Assembly: GCA_036676355.1 (NCBI GenBank)
Contig: JAKFDA010000095.1
Location: forward strand, 1-63,495
Origin: ZC4RG42 sp036676355
Lineage (GTDB): Bacteria; Pseudomonadota; Gammaproteobacteria; Burkholderiales; SG8-39
Reading direction: 5' to 3'
Length of the DNA stretch: 63,495 nt
A program made the translations under genes and the position numbers. The first letter of the stretch is position 1, and each line of letters starts with the position of its first letter. Of the stretch, positions 53,049 through 60,769 are shown in pieces. Under the pieces are notes generated by a model. It did not search any database. It was not told where the DNA came from and worked only from the letters and a program-made list of their open reading frames with translations.

Positions 53049-54629
53049 AGTGCACCACCACATCGCGTGCGGGTTGTACGGTCCCTCGTAGGCCGCGATC
53101 CAGGCGGCCGCCGGCAGCAGTCCGTACGCCATCCACCGTTCTTCGATCTGTATGTGGGGGCGACGATCCCGCGTCAAAGTGTACGGCGGCGCGACCGCCA
53201 TCCACGAGAGCAGGCCGAAGCCGAGGGCCGGAATCGCATACAGCGCGAGCGGAAAATCCCGATAGCGCGGATCGAACACGTGCAACAGACACACGACCGA
53301 CATGCCGAACAGGAATATCAGTCTCAGCATTCCGAGCGAGCGTTCCAGCGGCCGGTAGGTGTCCTCGTTGGTGGCGAACCAGCGCACGATCGATGCGATC
53401 GGTGCGGGGCGCGGAATGGCGCCGATCTCGAACCAGCGATTGAGCGCTTGCGCGAGCTTCAGGCTGAGCCATACCGCGCACAGCGAATAAAAACCGGTCA
53501 CGCCCCATTCGATCGAATCGCGACTGGAATGCTCGATCGCCTGCCATTGCGCCGCCAGCGTCGCGCCGGCGGCAAAGCCGGCGAATCCCAGCGCGGTTAC
53601 CGTCAGGCCGCTCGGCCGGGGACCGGCCATCCAGCCGAACAGCACCAGCAACACCGAACCGGCGGCGCCGGCGACGATTGCGCGTGCCCAGTCCGGTTGT
53701 TCTGCGATCGGGCCGGCGAGCGGAAACTTCAGCTTGCCCTCGGCTGTGTAAATCCCCCAGTACCCGCCGACAGTGCCTTCGAGCCGACGCTTCCACGGCT
53801 GGTCGAAGGCTTCGATGAGGTTGTAATCGATGCGGTGCACACGCGCGACGTTGATGAACTCGCGAATGAAACGTGCCTGATTGACGCGGCTCGGTTGCGC
53901 GCCGTCGCGATTGCGTCCGGCGCTGGGCCAACCGGCTTCGCCGATGAAGATCTTCTGAGTCGGGAAAGCAGCCTGTACGCGCTCGTACACGCCGACCACA
54001 TGATCGACGGCGAGATCGATCGGTGTGGGATCGTCTTCCCAATAAGGCAGAGTATGGATGGTGATGAAGGAGGTCGACTGCGCGACCTCGGGATTGCGCA
54101 GCCAGAATTCCCACACGTCGGCGTAGGTCACCGGCAAGTCGGTGGCGAGGCGTACCCGTTCGATATAGGAGCGCAGCGCCGGCACCGACTGGTCCTTGCG
54201 TAGCAGGACTTCATTGCCGACGATGACGGATTGAATGACATCGGCGTCGCGCTCGATCACTTCGAGGCCAAGGTTCAACTCCTTTTCATTGCGCTCCATA
54301 TCCGGGCCGATCCAGATGCCGAGCAGCACCTTCATGTTGAACTTGCGCGCGATGCGCGGCGTTTCCGACAGTCCCTGATCGACTGAGTAGATACGTACGC
54401 AATTGGTCCGCCGCGAGAGGATGGCCAGGTCCGCCTCGATCTGCGAAGGCGAAACAACCATCGCCTTGTCCAGCGGCGTATGGCCGGGGCGGCGATAGGG
54501 CGCGTAGGACACGCATTGAAACTGTTCACCGACCGTATCGGTGAGATCGACCGGGCGGCCCAATTGCCACCAATACACGAAAGCGGCGAACGCGCCAATG
54601 GCGAGCGCGGCTACGATGACTGCACGCAT
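52962..54629 (-). CDS. Membrane-anchored GH17-like beta-glucanase/glucosyltransferase
   Basis: 555 residues. After an N-terminal helix (about 3-22) comes a GH17-like domain (~35-310) strongly resembling that of the NdvB-like neighbour: YAPYRRPGHTPLDKAMVVSPSQIEADLAIL, SVIVGNEVLLRK and KIFIGEAGWPSAGRNRDG hold the two catalytic glutamates. The C-terminal half is at least five membrane helices (AGSVLLVLFGWMAG ... IPALGFGLLSWMAV ... AVLAPAIVG) and lacks a GT2 domain. It likely trims, cyclises or branches beta-1,3-glucan at the inner membrane. GGGAGAAG precedes the ATG. Confidence 0.88.
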   Translation of the reverse strand: MRAVIVAALAIGAFAAFVYWWQLGRPVDLTDTVGEQFQCVSYAPYRRPGHTPLDKAMVVSPSQIEADLAILSRRTNCVRIYSVDQGLSETPRIARKFNMKVLLGIWIGPDMERNEKELNLGLEVIERDADVIQSVIVGNEVLLRKDQSVPALRSYIERVRLATDLPVTYADVWEFWLRNPEVAQSTSFITIHTLPYWEDDPTPIDLAVDHVVGVYERVQAAFPTQKIFIGEAGWPSAGRNRDGAQPSRVNQARFIREFINVARVHRIDYNLIEAFDQPWKRRLEGTVGGYWGIYTAEGKLKFPLAGPIAEQPDWARAIVAGAAGSVLLVLFGWMAGPRPSGLTVTALGFAGFAAGATLAAQWQAIEHSSRDSIEWGVTGFYSLCAVWLSLKLAQALNRWFEIGAIPRPAPIASIVRWFATNEDTYRPLERSLGMLRLIFLFGMSVVCLLHVFDPRYRDFPLALYAIPALGFGLLSWMAVAPPYTLTRDRRPHIQIEERWMAYGLLPAAAWIAAYEGPYNPHAMWWCTLCVVFSLAVLAPAIVGRHRRLAGERQHA

Positions 54630-54741
54630 TTTTTCTTCTCCCGTTTTGTTCGCGTACCGTGAGCAACGAACGCACCCGGACGGGCGTCATTCGTATTTTC
54701 TGCCTTCAACGCTGCAGCGCGCGCTGCCCGACCGGACTGAT

Positions 54742-55374
54742 TTATGGCGCCAGTCGTTCGCGTATCCAGTCGCCGCCGTCGCGACGGTAGCGAATGCGGT
54801 CATGCAGACGGCTGGGGCGGCCTTGCCAGAATTCCAGTACCCCGGGCGCGAGCCGATAGCCGCCCCAATGCGGCGGGCGCGGCGGATTGTCACCATGCTG
54901 AAGGGTCATTTGCTGCACCCGGAGTTCGAGCCATTCGCGGCCGGTCATGACGCGGCTTTGCGGCGATGCCCAAGCGCCGATGCGGCTGCCAAGCGGCCGG
55001 CTGTGGTAGTAGGCGTCCGATTCGGCGTCCGGAACACGCTCGATTTCGCCCTCCACGCGCACCTGACGCTCGAGTTCGGCCCAGTAGAACAGCAGGCTTG
55101 CATGAGGGTTGGCGGCGAGATCGCGACCTTTGCGGCTGTCGTAGTTGGTGTAGAAGGAAAAGCCCTCGGCATCGACGCCCTTGAGGAGCACGATGCGCGC
55201 ACTCGGCCGCCCCTGCTCATCGGCGGTGGCGAGCGTCATGGCAGTCGGTTCAGGCAGCTTGGCCTGCATCGCCTCAGCCAGCCAGCGCGAAAATTGTGCG
55301 TAAGGGTCGGGCAGGACGTTGGCTTCGTCCAGTGCCGCGCGCGTGTATTCACTGCGCAATTGAGCGATATTCAT
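54742..55374 (-). CDS. pdxH: Pyridoxamine 5'-phosphate oxidase
   Basis: 210 residues, FMN enzyme that turns pyridoxamine- or pyridoxine-phosphate to pyridoxal phosphate. PEPTAMTLATADEQGRPSARIVLLKGVDAEGFSFYTNYDSRKGRDLAANPHASLLFYW, read in short pieces, is the conserved FMN-binding barrel, and the C-terminus WGGYRLAPGVLEFWQGRPSRLHDRIRYRR is the diagnostic PdxH end. It leads toward the GH17 gene, 112 bp apart. Confidence 0.97.
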   Translation of the reverse strand: MNIAQLRSEYTRAALDEANVLPDPYAQFSRWLAEAMQAKLPEPTAMTLATADEQGRPSARIVLLKGVDAEGFSFYTNYDSRKGRDLAANPHASLLFYWAELERQVRVEGEIERVPDAESDAYYHSRPLGSRIGAWASPQSRVMTGREWLELRVQQMTLQHGDNPPRPPHWGGYRLAPGVLEFWQGRPSRLHDRIRYRRDGGDWIRERLAP

Positions 55375-55602
55375 TGTCGGAGGCGGGAACGTGAAGCGTC
55401 AATTCTACCGGCACGCGGGCGGTATGCTGTATGACCGTGCTTGGTTTGCGCGGGGCGAGGCGGTGGCTCGCAGCGTCGCCGGCTCATAGAATCGGAACGC
55501 CTGGTCAGGTTTCGGGTGCGCGCCCGTCGCAGTTCATGGTCCGCATACGGTTCCCCGAGATACTCCTCAGGTTTTTCATTCATTTCAGCCGGGACGCCAT
55601 CC

Positions 55603-56553
55603 ATGCCAGGCATCATCGATTACGACTATGGAATCAGCGCTGTGGATTCGGGCTATGTCCGGCCGCAGCTGGATGCAGTTCATCTGATCGTCGAGAACGG
55701 CCGGGCAGCGGTGATCGATACCGGTACGCAGCATTCGGTGCCACACATTCTCGCCGCGCTCGCCGCCAAGGGCGTTGCGCCCGCGGCGGTCGATTTCGTC
55801 ATCCTGACCCACATTCATCTGGACCACGCCGGCGGTGCGGGGGCCCTGATGCGTGCGCTTCCCAACGCCGGACTGACGGTGCACCCGCGCGGTGTGCGTC
55901 ACATGATCGATCCGTCGAAACTCATCGAGGGCACGGTCGCCGTGTACGGCGCGGCGCAGACACATGCGCTGTATGGCGACATCCTGCCTGTGGCGATGGA
56001 GCGCATCGTCGCGACACCGGACGGCGCGCAGCTCACGCTCGCCGGGCGCGTGTTGTCCTTCCACGAAACGCCGGGTCACGCGCGCCATCATGTCGTGATA
56101 CACGACCAACGCTCCGGTCACGTGTTCGCCGGCGATACCTTCGGTTTGTCGTATCGCGAGTTGGACGACGATGGGCGGCAGTTCGTTTTTCCCACCACCA
56201 GTCCGGTGCAGTTCGAACCGGAGCCCTATCATCGCTCCGTTGACCTGATCGCCGGTCTGGCAAAAGACGCGGTCTATCTGACCCACTACAGCGAACTGCG
56301 CGATCCGCAATCGAGAGTGGCCGACCTGCATCGGTTGATCGATGCGCATGCCGCGCTGGCATTGGCGCTGCGCGATGCCGGGCCCGAGCGCGAGCGACGC
56401 CTGTACGAAGGGGTGCGCCACCTGTTGTTGGAGGAGGCGCATCGTTACGGCACGCCACTGTCGGACGACGAAGTGATGGCGGTTTACGGTACCGACGTCG
56501 AGCTCAACGCGCAGGGGCTGGGCGTCTGGCTGGACACGACCGGGCGGGCCTGA
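55603..56553 (+). CDS. MBL-fold metallo-hydrolase
   Basis: 316 residues from MPGIIDYDYGISAVDSGY; an in-frame extension to 55441 is not likely. Metallo-beta-lactamase fold: HIHLDHAGGAGALMRALPNA is the H-x-H-x-D-H metal motif, GHARHHVVIHDQ a second histidine cluster and VFAGDTFGLSYREL the bridging aspartate. A C-terminal helical extension (SRVADLHRLIDAHAALALALRDAGPERERRLYEGVRHLL) sets it apart from glyoxalase II. Substrate unknown; such proteins hydrolyse esters, thioesters or phosphodiesters. Confidence 0.88.
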   Translation: MPGIIDYDYGISAVDSGYVRPQLDAVHLIVENGRAAVIDTGTQHSVPHILAALAAKGVAPAAVDFVILTHIHLDHAGGAGALMRALPNAGLTVHPRGVRHMIDPSKLIEGTVAVYGAAQTHALYGDILPVAMERIVATPDGAQLTLAGRVLSFHETPGHARHHVVIHDQRSGHVFAGDTFGLSYRELDDDGRQFVFPTTSPVQFEPEPYHRSVDLIAGLAKDAVYLTHYSELRDPQSRVADLHRLIDAHAALALALRDAGPERERRLYEGVRHLLLEEAHRYGTPLSDDEVMAVYGTDVELNAQGLGVWLDTTGRA

Positions 56554-57041
56554 CGATCGGCGCGACGCCGGACGGGGCCAGGGCGCAGTCAGCAATCATG
56601 GTGATGCTTTCGTCGAGTCGCCTCCGAGTCGAAAAAACACGCCGGCTTGTACCGTAACCGTCGGGCGCCCCGCATACCGCGCGGCTCCGACACCAAGCGA
56701 CAATGCCGATTGCGCATGCGTTCCAGGAGGAAAAAGGAGCTCGATTCCGGGTTGGGCGACAGGCGTATCGCCATCGTATTTTCAAGTTCGAGGGTCTCTC
56801 GCATGCGTTTGCAGCGCCGCTGAACGCATGGACGTTGTCGGGTTTGGCAATTGTGCAGCGGCGCCGCGTTGCGATCAGCGCCTCTGCTCCTCTGTTGCCG
56901 CACTGCGACGTCAGAGCGGAAAACGCTCAAATTCCCCTTGCGCGAATGCTTGTGCTTGTGCATTCTCTCGTCGCCAAGCCCGCTTGCTCAGGGCGGTAAT
57001 GCAAGACCGATGATCACAACACGCATAGTGGAGGTTTAAGG
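56554..57041. other. Long gene-free interval before the SWIB gene
   Basis: 487 bp without a gene I can support. The only notable piece is a GC-poor run at 56690-56780 and the AGGAGG-like string at about 56730; downstream, GGAGG lies before the SWIB start. It may hold a promoter and 5' leader for the SWIB-histone gene. No hairpin with a U-tract is seen. Confidence 0.4.
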
Positions 57042-57449
57042 ATGGCGACGAAGAAGCCCGCGAAGAAAGCGACCGCGAAAAAGACAGCTGCCAAGAAGCC
57101 TGCGAAGAAGGCAACGGTGGCTAAAAAGGCAGTGAAGAAAGCACCGGTTAAGAAGGTAGCGAAGAAGGCAGTAGCGAAGAAGAAGCCGGCCGTTAAACGT
57201 AAGCCGAATGCTGCGTTCATGAAGGCGATGACCCCGAGCGCTGCGCTCGGCGCGGTTATCGGCACCGCCGCCCAGCCTCGCACCGAAGTCACCAAGAAGA
57301 TCTGGGTCTACATCAAGAAGAACAAGCTTCAGGATCCGGAAAACAAGCGAATGATCAATGCCGACGACAAGCTCAAAGAAGTTTTCGGCGGCAAGAAACA
57401 AGTGTCGATGTTCGAGATGACCAAACTGGTCAACAAACACCTCAAGTAA
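57042..57449 (+). CDS. SWIB/MDM2-domain protein with histone H1-like lysine-rich tail
   Basis: 135 residues. The first ~55 are lysine/alanine/proline repeats (K-K-P-A-K-K-A-T type), like a histone H1 C-terminal tail. The rest is a SWIB domain: AFMKAMTPSAALGAVIGTAAQPRTEVTKKIWVYIKKNKLQDPENKRM, then FGGKKQVSMFEMTKLVNKHLK. The combination is typical of betaproteobacterial and chlamydial nucleoid-associated proteins; it probably binds DNA and may affect chromatin state or stress. GGAGG lies 9 bases before the ATG and a strong terminator follows. Confidence 0.93.
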   Translation: MATKKPAKKATAKKTAAKKPAKKATVAKKAVKKAPVKKVAKKAVAKKKPAVKRKPNAAFMKAMTPSAALGAVIGTAAQPRTEVTKKIWVYIKKNKLQDPENKRMINADDKLKEVFGGKKQVSMFEMTKLVNKHLK

Positions 57450-57465
57450 TCGATACCGTTTCTCG

Positions 57466-57503
57466 AACGGCCGGTGCGGCGCAAGCCGCACCGGCCGTTT
57501 TTC
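57466..57503 (+). terminator. Intrinsic terminator of the SWIB gene
   Basis: AACGGCCGGTGCGGC (57466-57480) pairs perfectly over 15 bp with GCCGCACCGGCCGTT (57485-57499) around GCAA, then TTTTC. It lies 16 bp after the SWIB stop. Confidence 0.93.
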
Positions 57504-57506
57504 ATT

Positions 57507-57530
57507 TGAGAGCCGAGAGCGGAGTGCGAA
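57507..57530. repeat. Single inverted-end remnant of the small element family
   Basis: GAGAGCCGAGAGCGGAG at 57508-57524 matches one end of the elements at 8.5, 18.2 and 62.8 kb, followed by GAACGAACC within 25 bases as in those copies. The partner end is not found before the next gene, so this seems a partial copy. Confidence 0.5.
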
Positions 57531-57664
57531 AGGCCGAACGAACCGGGTCGCCTTCGCCGGAGGGGCGCGAGGCCATACTTGCCCTTCGTCCTTTCCCGCG
57601 CAGTGGGGTCCCGAAGTTGTTCCGTTTGCCTAGAATGTAACGAGCGCTTCTTTTTTCCGCACAC

Positions 57665-58570
57665 ATGGCCATCGTCAACCAACACGCTGTTACGCCTATC
57701 GGCTTCATCGGCACGGGCCGCGTCGCGAACACGCTTGCGCGCGCATTGCATCACGCCGGCTTCAAGGTTGTCGCAGTCGCGAGTCGCACGATCGAATCGG
57801 CACGGAGATTGGCGGACGTCATTCCCGACTGCCGTGCGATGCCGAGCCAGCAGGACGTTGCCGATGCGGCGACGCTGGTCTTTCTCACCGTGCCCGACGA
57901 TGCCATCGAACCGCTCGCTTCGTCGCTGCGCTGGCGCGCCGATATGGCCGTCGTGCATTGCAGCGGCGCGACGGAAGTTTCCGCGCTTGAGGCCGCCGCA
58001 AGGGCGGGGGCGCAGACCGGCGGCTTCCATCCCTTGCATGCCTTCGCCGATCCATTGGTTGCGCTGGCGAATCTGCCGGGCTGTGCGGTCGCGATCGAAG
58101 CGGGCGAGCCGCTGCTGAATCGTTTGAATGTGCTGGCGGATGCGCTGCAGCTACGCCCGTTCCGCCTGCCGCCGGGCAGTCGCGCGATCTATCACCTTTC
58201 CGGCAGTTTCGCCGCATCGTTCATCGACGGTTTGCTGCACGAAGCGGTCGAACTCTGGCAGCAACGGCTCGGAGTTTCGCGCGAGCAGGCGCTTGCCGCA
58301 CTGTTGCCGCTGGCGCACGGCACGCTCGATTCGGTTGCACGCATGGGGACGGTCGCCGCGCTGACCGGGCCGATTTCGCGCGGCGATGTGGGGACGGTGG
58401 AACGTCACTTCGAAGCGCTGCGCGCCGATTACCCTCGCACGTTGCAGTTGTACGCCTTGCTTGCGCAGCGTTCGCTGGCGATCGCGATCGAGCGCGGCAC
58501 ATTGACCGACGCGCAGCGGACCGCGCTGGAGGCGGCGATCGCCGCCGCGTTGAAGGAAGGTTTGCGCTAG
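57665..58570 (+). CDS. Rossmann-fold oxidoreductase-like protein with DUF2520
   Basis: 301 residues. The N-terminus VTPIGFIGTGRVANTLARALHHAGFKVVAVASRT is a nucleotide-binding fold (GxGxxxxxxA) and VVHCSGATEVSALE the end of the first half. The C-terminal half, with FHPLHAFADPLVALANLPGC and IYHLSGSFAASFIDGLLHEAVELWQQRLG, is the DUF2520 domain that binds a helical acyl partner in related dehydrogenases. This is a common conserved gene near htpX or pan genes; function not settled. Its end overlaps the htpX 3' end by 4 bp. Confidence 0.88.
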   Translation: MAIVNQHAVTPIGFIGTGRVANTLARALHHAGFKVVAVASRTIESARRLADVIPDCRAMPSQQDVADAATLVFLTVPDDAIEPLASSLRWRADMAVVHCSGATEVSALEAAARAGAQTGGFHPLHAFADPLVALANLPGCAVAIEAGEPLLNRLNVLADALQLRPFRLPPGSRAIYHLSGSFAASFIDGLLHEAVELWQQRLGVSREQALAALLPLAHGTLDSVARMGTVAALTGPISRGDVGTVERHFEALRADYPRTLQLYALLAQRSLAIAIERGTLTDAQRTALEAAIAAALKEGLR

Positions 58571-59436
58571 GCCGTCGACTGCAGCGCGGCGATACGTTGT
58601 TCGATCGGTGGGTGGCTGGAAAACAGCGCCATCCAGCCCGGCCGGTCGTTGATGCCGAGCGCGCGGATGGATTGCGGCAGATCCGCTGTTTCGATGCCGC
58701 CCAGGCGTCGCAGTGCCGCAACCATGGGTTGCGGTGATCCGAGCAGAGCGGATGCGCCGCGATCGGCGCGAAACTCGCGGCGGCGCGAAAACCACATCAC
58801 GATCATCGAGGCGAGCAGGCCGAACACGATCTGGCAGACAATCACGGTGATATAAAAACCGGGGCCGGTACCGCGTTCGGTGCGGAACACGGTCTTGTCG
58901 ACGATGTAGCCGGCGATCCGCGAAAAGAACACGACGAAGGTATTCAGCACGCCTTGGATCAAAGTCAGCGTCACCATGTCGCCATTGGCGACGTGCGAGA
59001 CTTCATGGCCCAGCACGGCCGTTACTTCGTCACGATTCATCGAGCGCAACAAACCGGTGGAAACGGCGACCAGGGCGGAATTTTTGAACGCGCCGGTGGC
59101 AAAAGCATTGGGTGCGCCGTCATAAATCGCCACTTCCGGCATGCCGATGCCGGCGCGCTCGGCCAGTCGCTGTACCGTGTCCACCAGCCAGCGGGTTTCC
59201 GCCCCTTCCGTGCCGTCGACGATCTGCGCGCGGGTGGACCACTTCGCCACGGTCTTGGAAAGCAGCAGCGAAATGATCGAACCGGTGAAACCCACTACGG
59301 CGGAAAACACCAGCAAGGCGCCGAAGTCGATGCCTTCGGCGTTCAGGTAACTGTCGACGCCGAGCAGTCTGAGCGTGATCGACAGAACGATCAGAACAGC
59401 GATGTTGGTAGCCAGAAACAGCACGATGCGTTTCAT
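58567..59436 (-). CDS. htpX: Heat-shock membrane zinc metalloprotease
   Basis: 289 residues, M48B. Two N-terminal helices (about 4-24, 38-58) and a pair more around 155-195. The zinc site HEVSH lies at 144-148 with the third ligand glutamate in EFRADRGAS. EVAIYDGAPNAFATGAFKNSALVAVSTGLL matches HtpX. It degrades misfolded inner-membrane proteins. It converges on the DUF2520 gene. Confidence 0.97.
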   Translation of the reverse strand: MKRIVLFLATNIAVLIVLSITLRLLGVDSYLNAEGIDFGALLVFSAVVGFTGSIISLLLSKTVAKWSTRAQIVDGTEGAETRWLVDTVQRLAERAGIGMPEVAIYDGAPNAFATGAFKNSALVAVSTGLLRSMNRDEVTAVLGHEVSHVANGDMVTLTLIQGVLNTFVVFFSRIAGYIVDKTVFRTERGTGPGFYITVIVCQIVFGLLASMIVMWFSRRREFRADRGASALLGSPQPMVAALRRLGGIETADLPQSIRALGINDRPGWMALFSSHPPIEQRIAALQSTA

Positions 59437-59631
59437 TGCCTTACCTCTCGGACGCTCGGTCGGATGGCCGCATTGTACGGCGCGCCGATAAATCCGCTCC
59501 GAGCATGTTTTCTTTCCGCTCAGGGCCGTTGCGGCGCTGGACTTCGGTTGGGTGCGCGGTCATGATGCCGCCCTTGAGAAGGCGCCCAGGGACGCCTGCA
59601 GTTTCTCTATAAACAACAATCGGGTGTTCCA

Positions 59632-60657
59632 ATGAACCAACCCGCACTGGCGGATGAACAGGATCGTCCGGGAGCCGACGTTGCCGTCGAGGCGACGCTG
59701 GCGGAACGCCTGGACCTTATTACGCGTTTGGCGCGCCGACTGTTTCGCGCGCCGATCGTGCTGATCTCCCTGCTTGAACAGAATTCGTTATGTCTGGCCG
59801 CGTGTCAGGGGTTGCCGATCAGCGCACTGGGCCGCGAACTCGGTATCGACCGTCGCACGCTGGCCAACGGCGGTCCGCTCATCGTGCCGGACACGCAAGC
59901 AGATCCGCGTTTCAATACCCATCCTTTCGTCACCGGTCGCCCGCATGTGCGTTTCTATGCCGGTTGCCTGGTACTGGGCGCCGATGGCGCCGTCGCCGGT
60001 GTGCTGAGCGTATGTGATCGCGAACCGGACGCGCTGGCCGAAGGCGATCTCATTCAATTACGCGACTTGGCGCGGTTGGTGGAAACCGAACTGCGTGTCG
60101 CCGGGCTGAACGAGAAGCAAGCGGTACTCGCGGCGGAGCGCGAACGCATGCGCCGCAACGCGCTGCTCGATACCGCCACGCACATGTGGAATCGCCATGC
60201 GATGTTCGAACTGCTCGACCGTGAATTCCATCGCGCGCGGCGGGAACGCGAATATGTGGCGGTCATTCTCGTCGAACTCGACGATTACGGCGCCATCGCC
60301 GATCGTCATGGCGAAGCCGGCGCGCGCACTCTGCTGCAAGCAAGCGCCGGCATCATTCGCGAGCACGTCCGCCGTTCGGACGCCGTCGCCCGCTTCGGCA
60401 GCAGTGCGCAGTTCCTCGTCTTTCTGGGACGCTGTCAGGTCGAGGCCGCCGTGCTGCTGGCCGAACGCATGCAGCACCGGACGCGCAATGAAGCAGTGGG
60501 ATTGAATGGTGTGCAGGTGCCGGTCAGGATGTCCATCGGCGTGGCGGGCGGCACGCCGGACACGGACTGGACGCCTGACGGATTGGTGCGCAACGCGGAA
60601 GAGGCGCTACGCGCCGCGCAAGCGATGACGTACAGGCCGCGCGTCGCGATCCGGTAG
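59632..60657 (+). CDS. GAF domain protein with degenerate GGDEF
   Basis: 341 residues. Residues ~25-155 form a GAF domain typical of redox or cyclic-nucleotide sensors (LITRLARRLFRAPIVLISLLEQNS, FVTGRPHVRFYAGCLVLGADG). A coiled-coil (NEKQAVLAAERERMRRN) then leads to a GGDEF fold at ~180-335: DTATHMWNRHAMFELLDREF and VILVELDDYGAIADRHGEAGARTLLQ. Where GGDEF should be, the sequence is GSSAQF (256-261), so the substrate- and metal-binding residues are gone and it cannot make c-di-GMP. It may bind nucleotide as a receptor or act as a decoy. Upstream ribosome site is weak. Confidence 0.85.
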   Translation: MNQPALADEQDRPGADVAVEATLAERLDLITRLARRLFRAPIVLISLLEQNSLCLAACQGLPISALGRELGIDRRTLANGGPLIVPDTQADPRFNTHPFVTGRPHVRFYAGCLVLGADGAVAGVLSVCDREPDALAEGDLIQLRDLARLVETELRVAGLNEKQAVLAAERERMRRNALLDTATHMWNRHAMFELLDREFHRARREREYVAVILVELDDYGAIADRHGEAGARTLLQASAGIIREHVRRSDAVARFGSSAQFLVFLGRCQVEAAVLLAERMQHRTRNEAVGLNGVQVPVRMSIGVAGGTPDTDWTPDGLVRNAEEALRAAQAMTYRPRVAIR

Positions 60658-60666
60658 CGGGCAGCG

Positions 60667-60736
60667 CAGAGCGGAGAGCCGATCGGGTCTCCGCTCCCGA
60701 AACAGTTTTGCAATTCTCGCTGCGCGCTGTTTCGGG
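60667..60736. other. Palindrome and terminator-like hairpin between GAF-GGDEF gene and leuA
   Basis: AGCGGAGA-G-CCGATCGG-G-TCTCCGCT (about 60669-60694) is a near-perfect 26-bp palindrome built from the end sequence of the small element family. It is followed by CCCGAAACAG (60696-60705) pairing with CTGTTTCGGG (60727-60736) around a 21-base loop. It is a plausible bidirectional stop for the two convergent genes. Confidence 0.55.
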
Positions 60737-60769
60737 TCTTCTCTATGGCGTACGTCTGCGCCGTACTCG

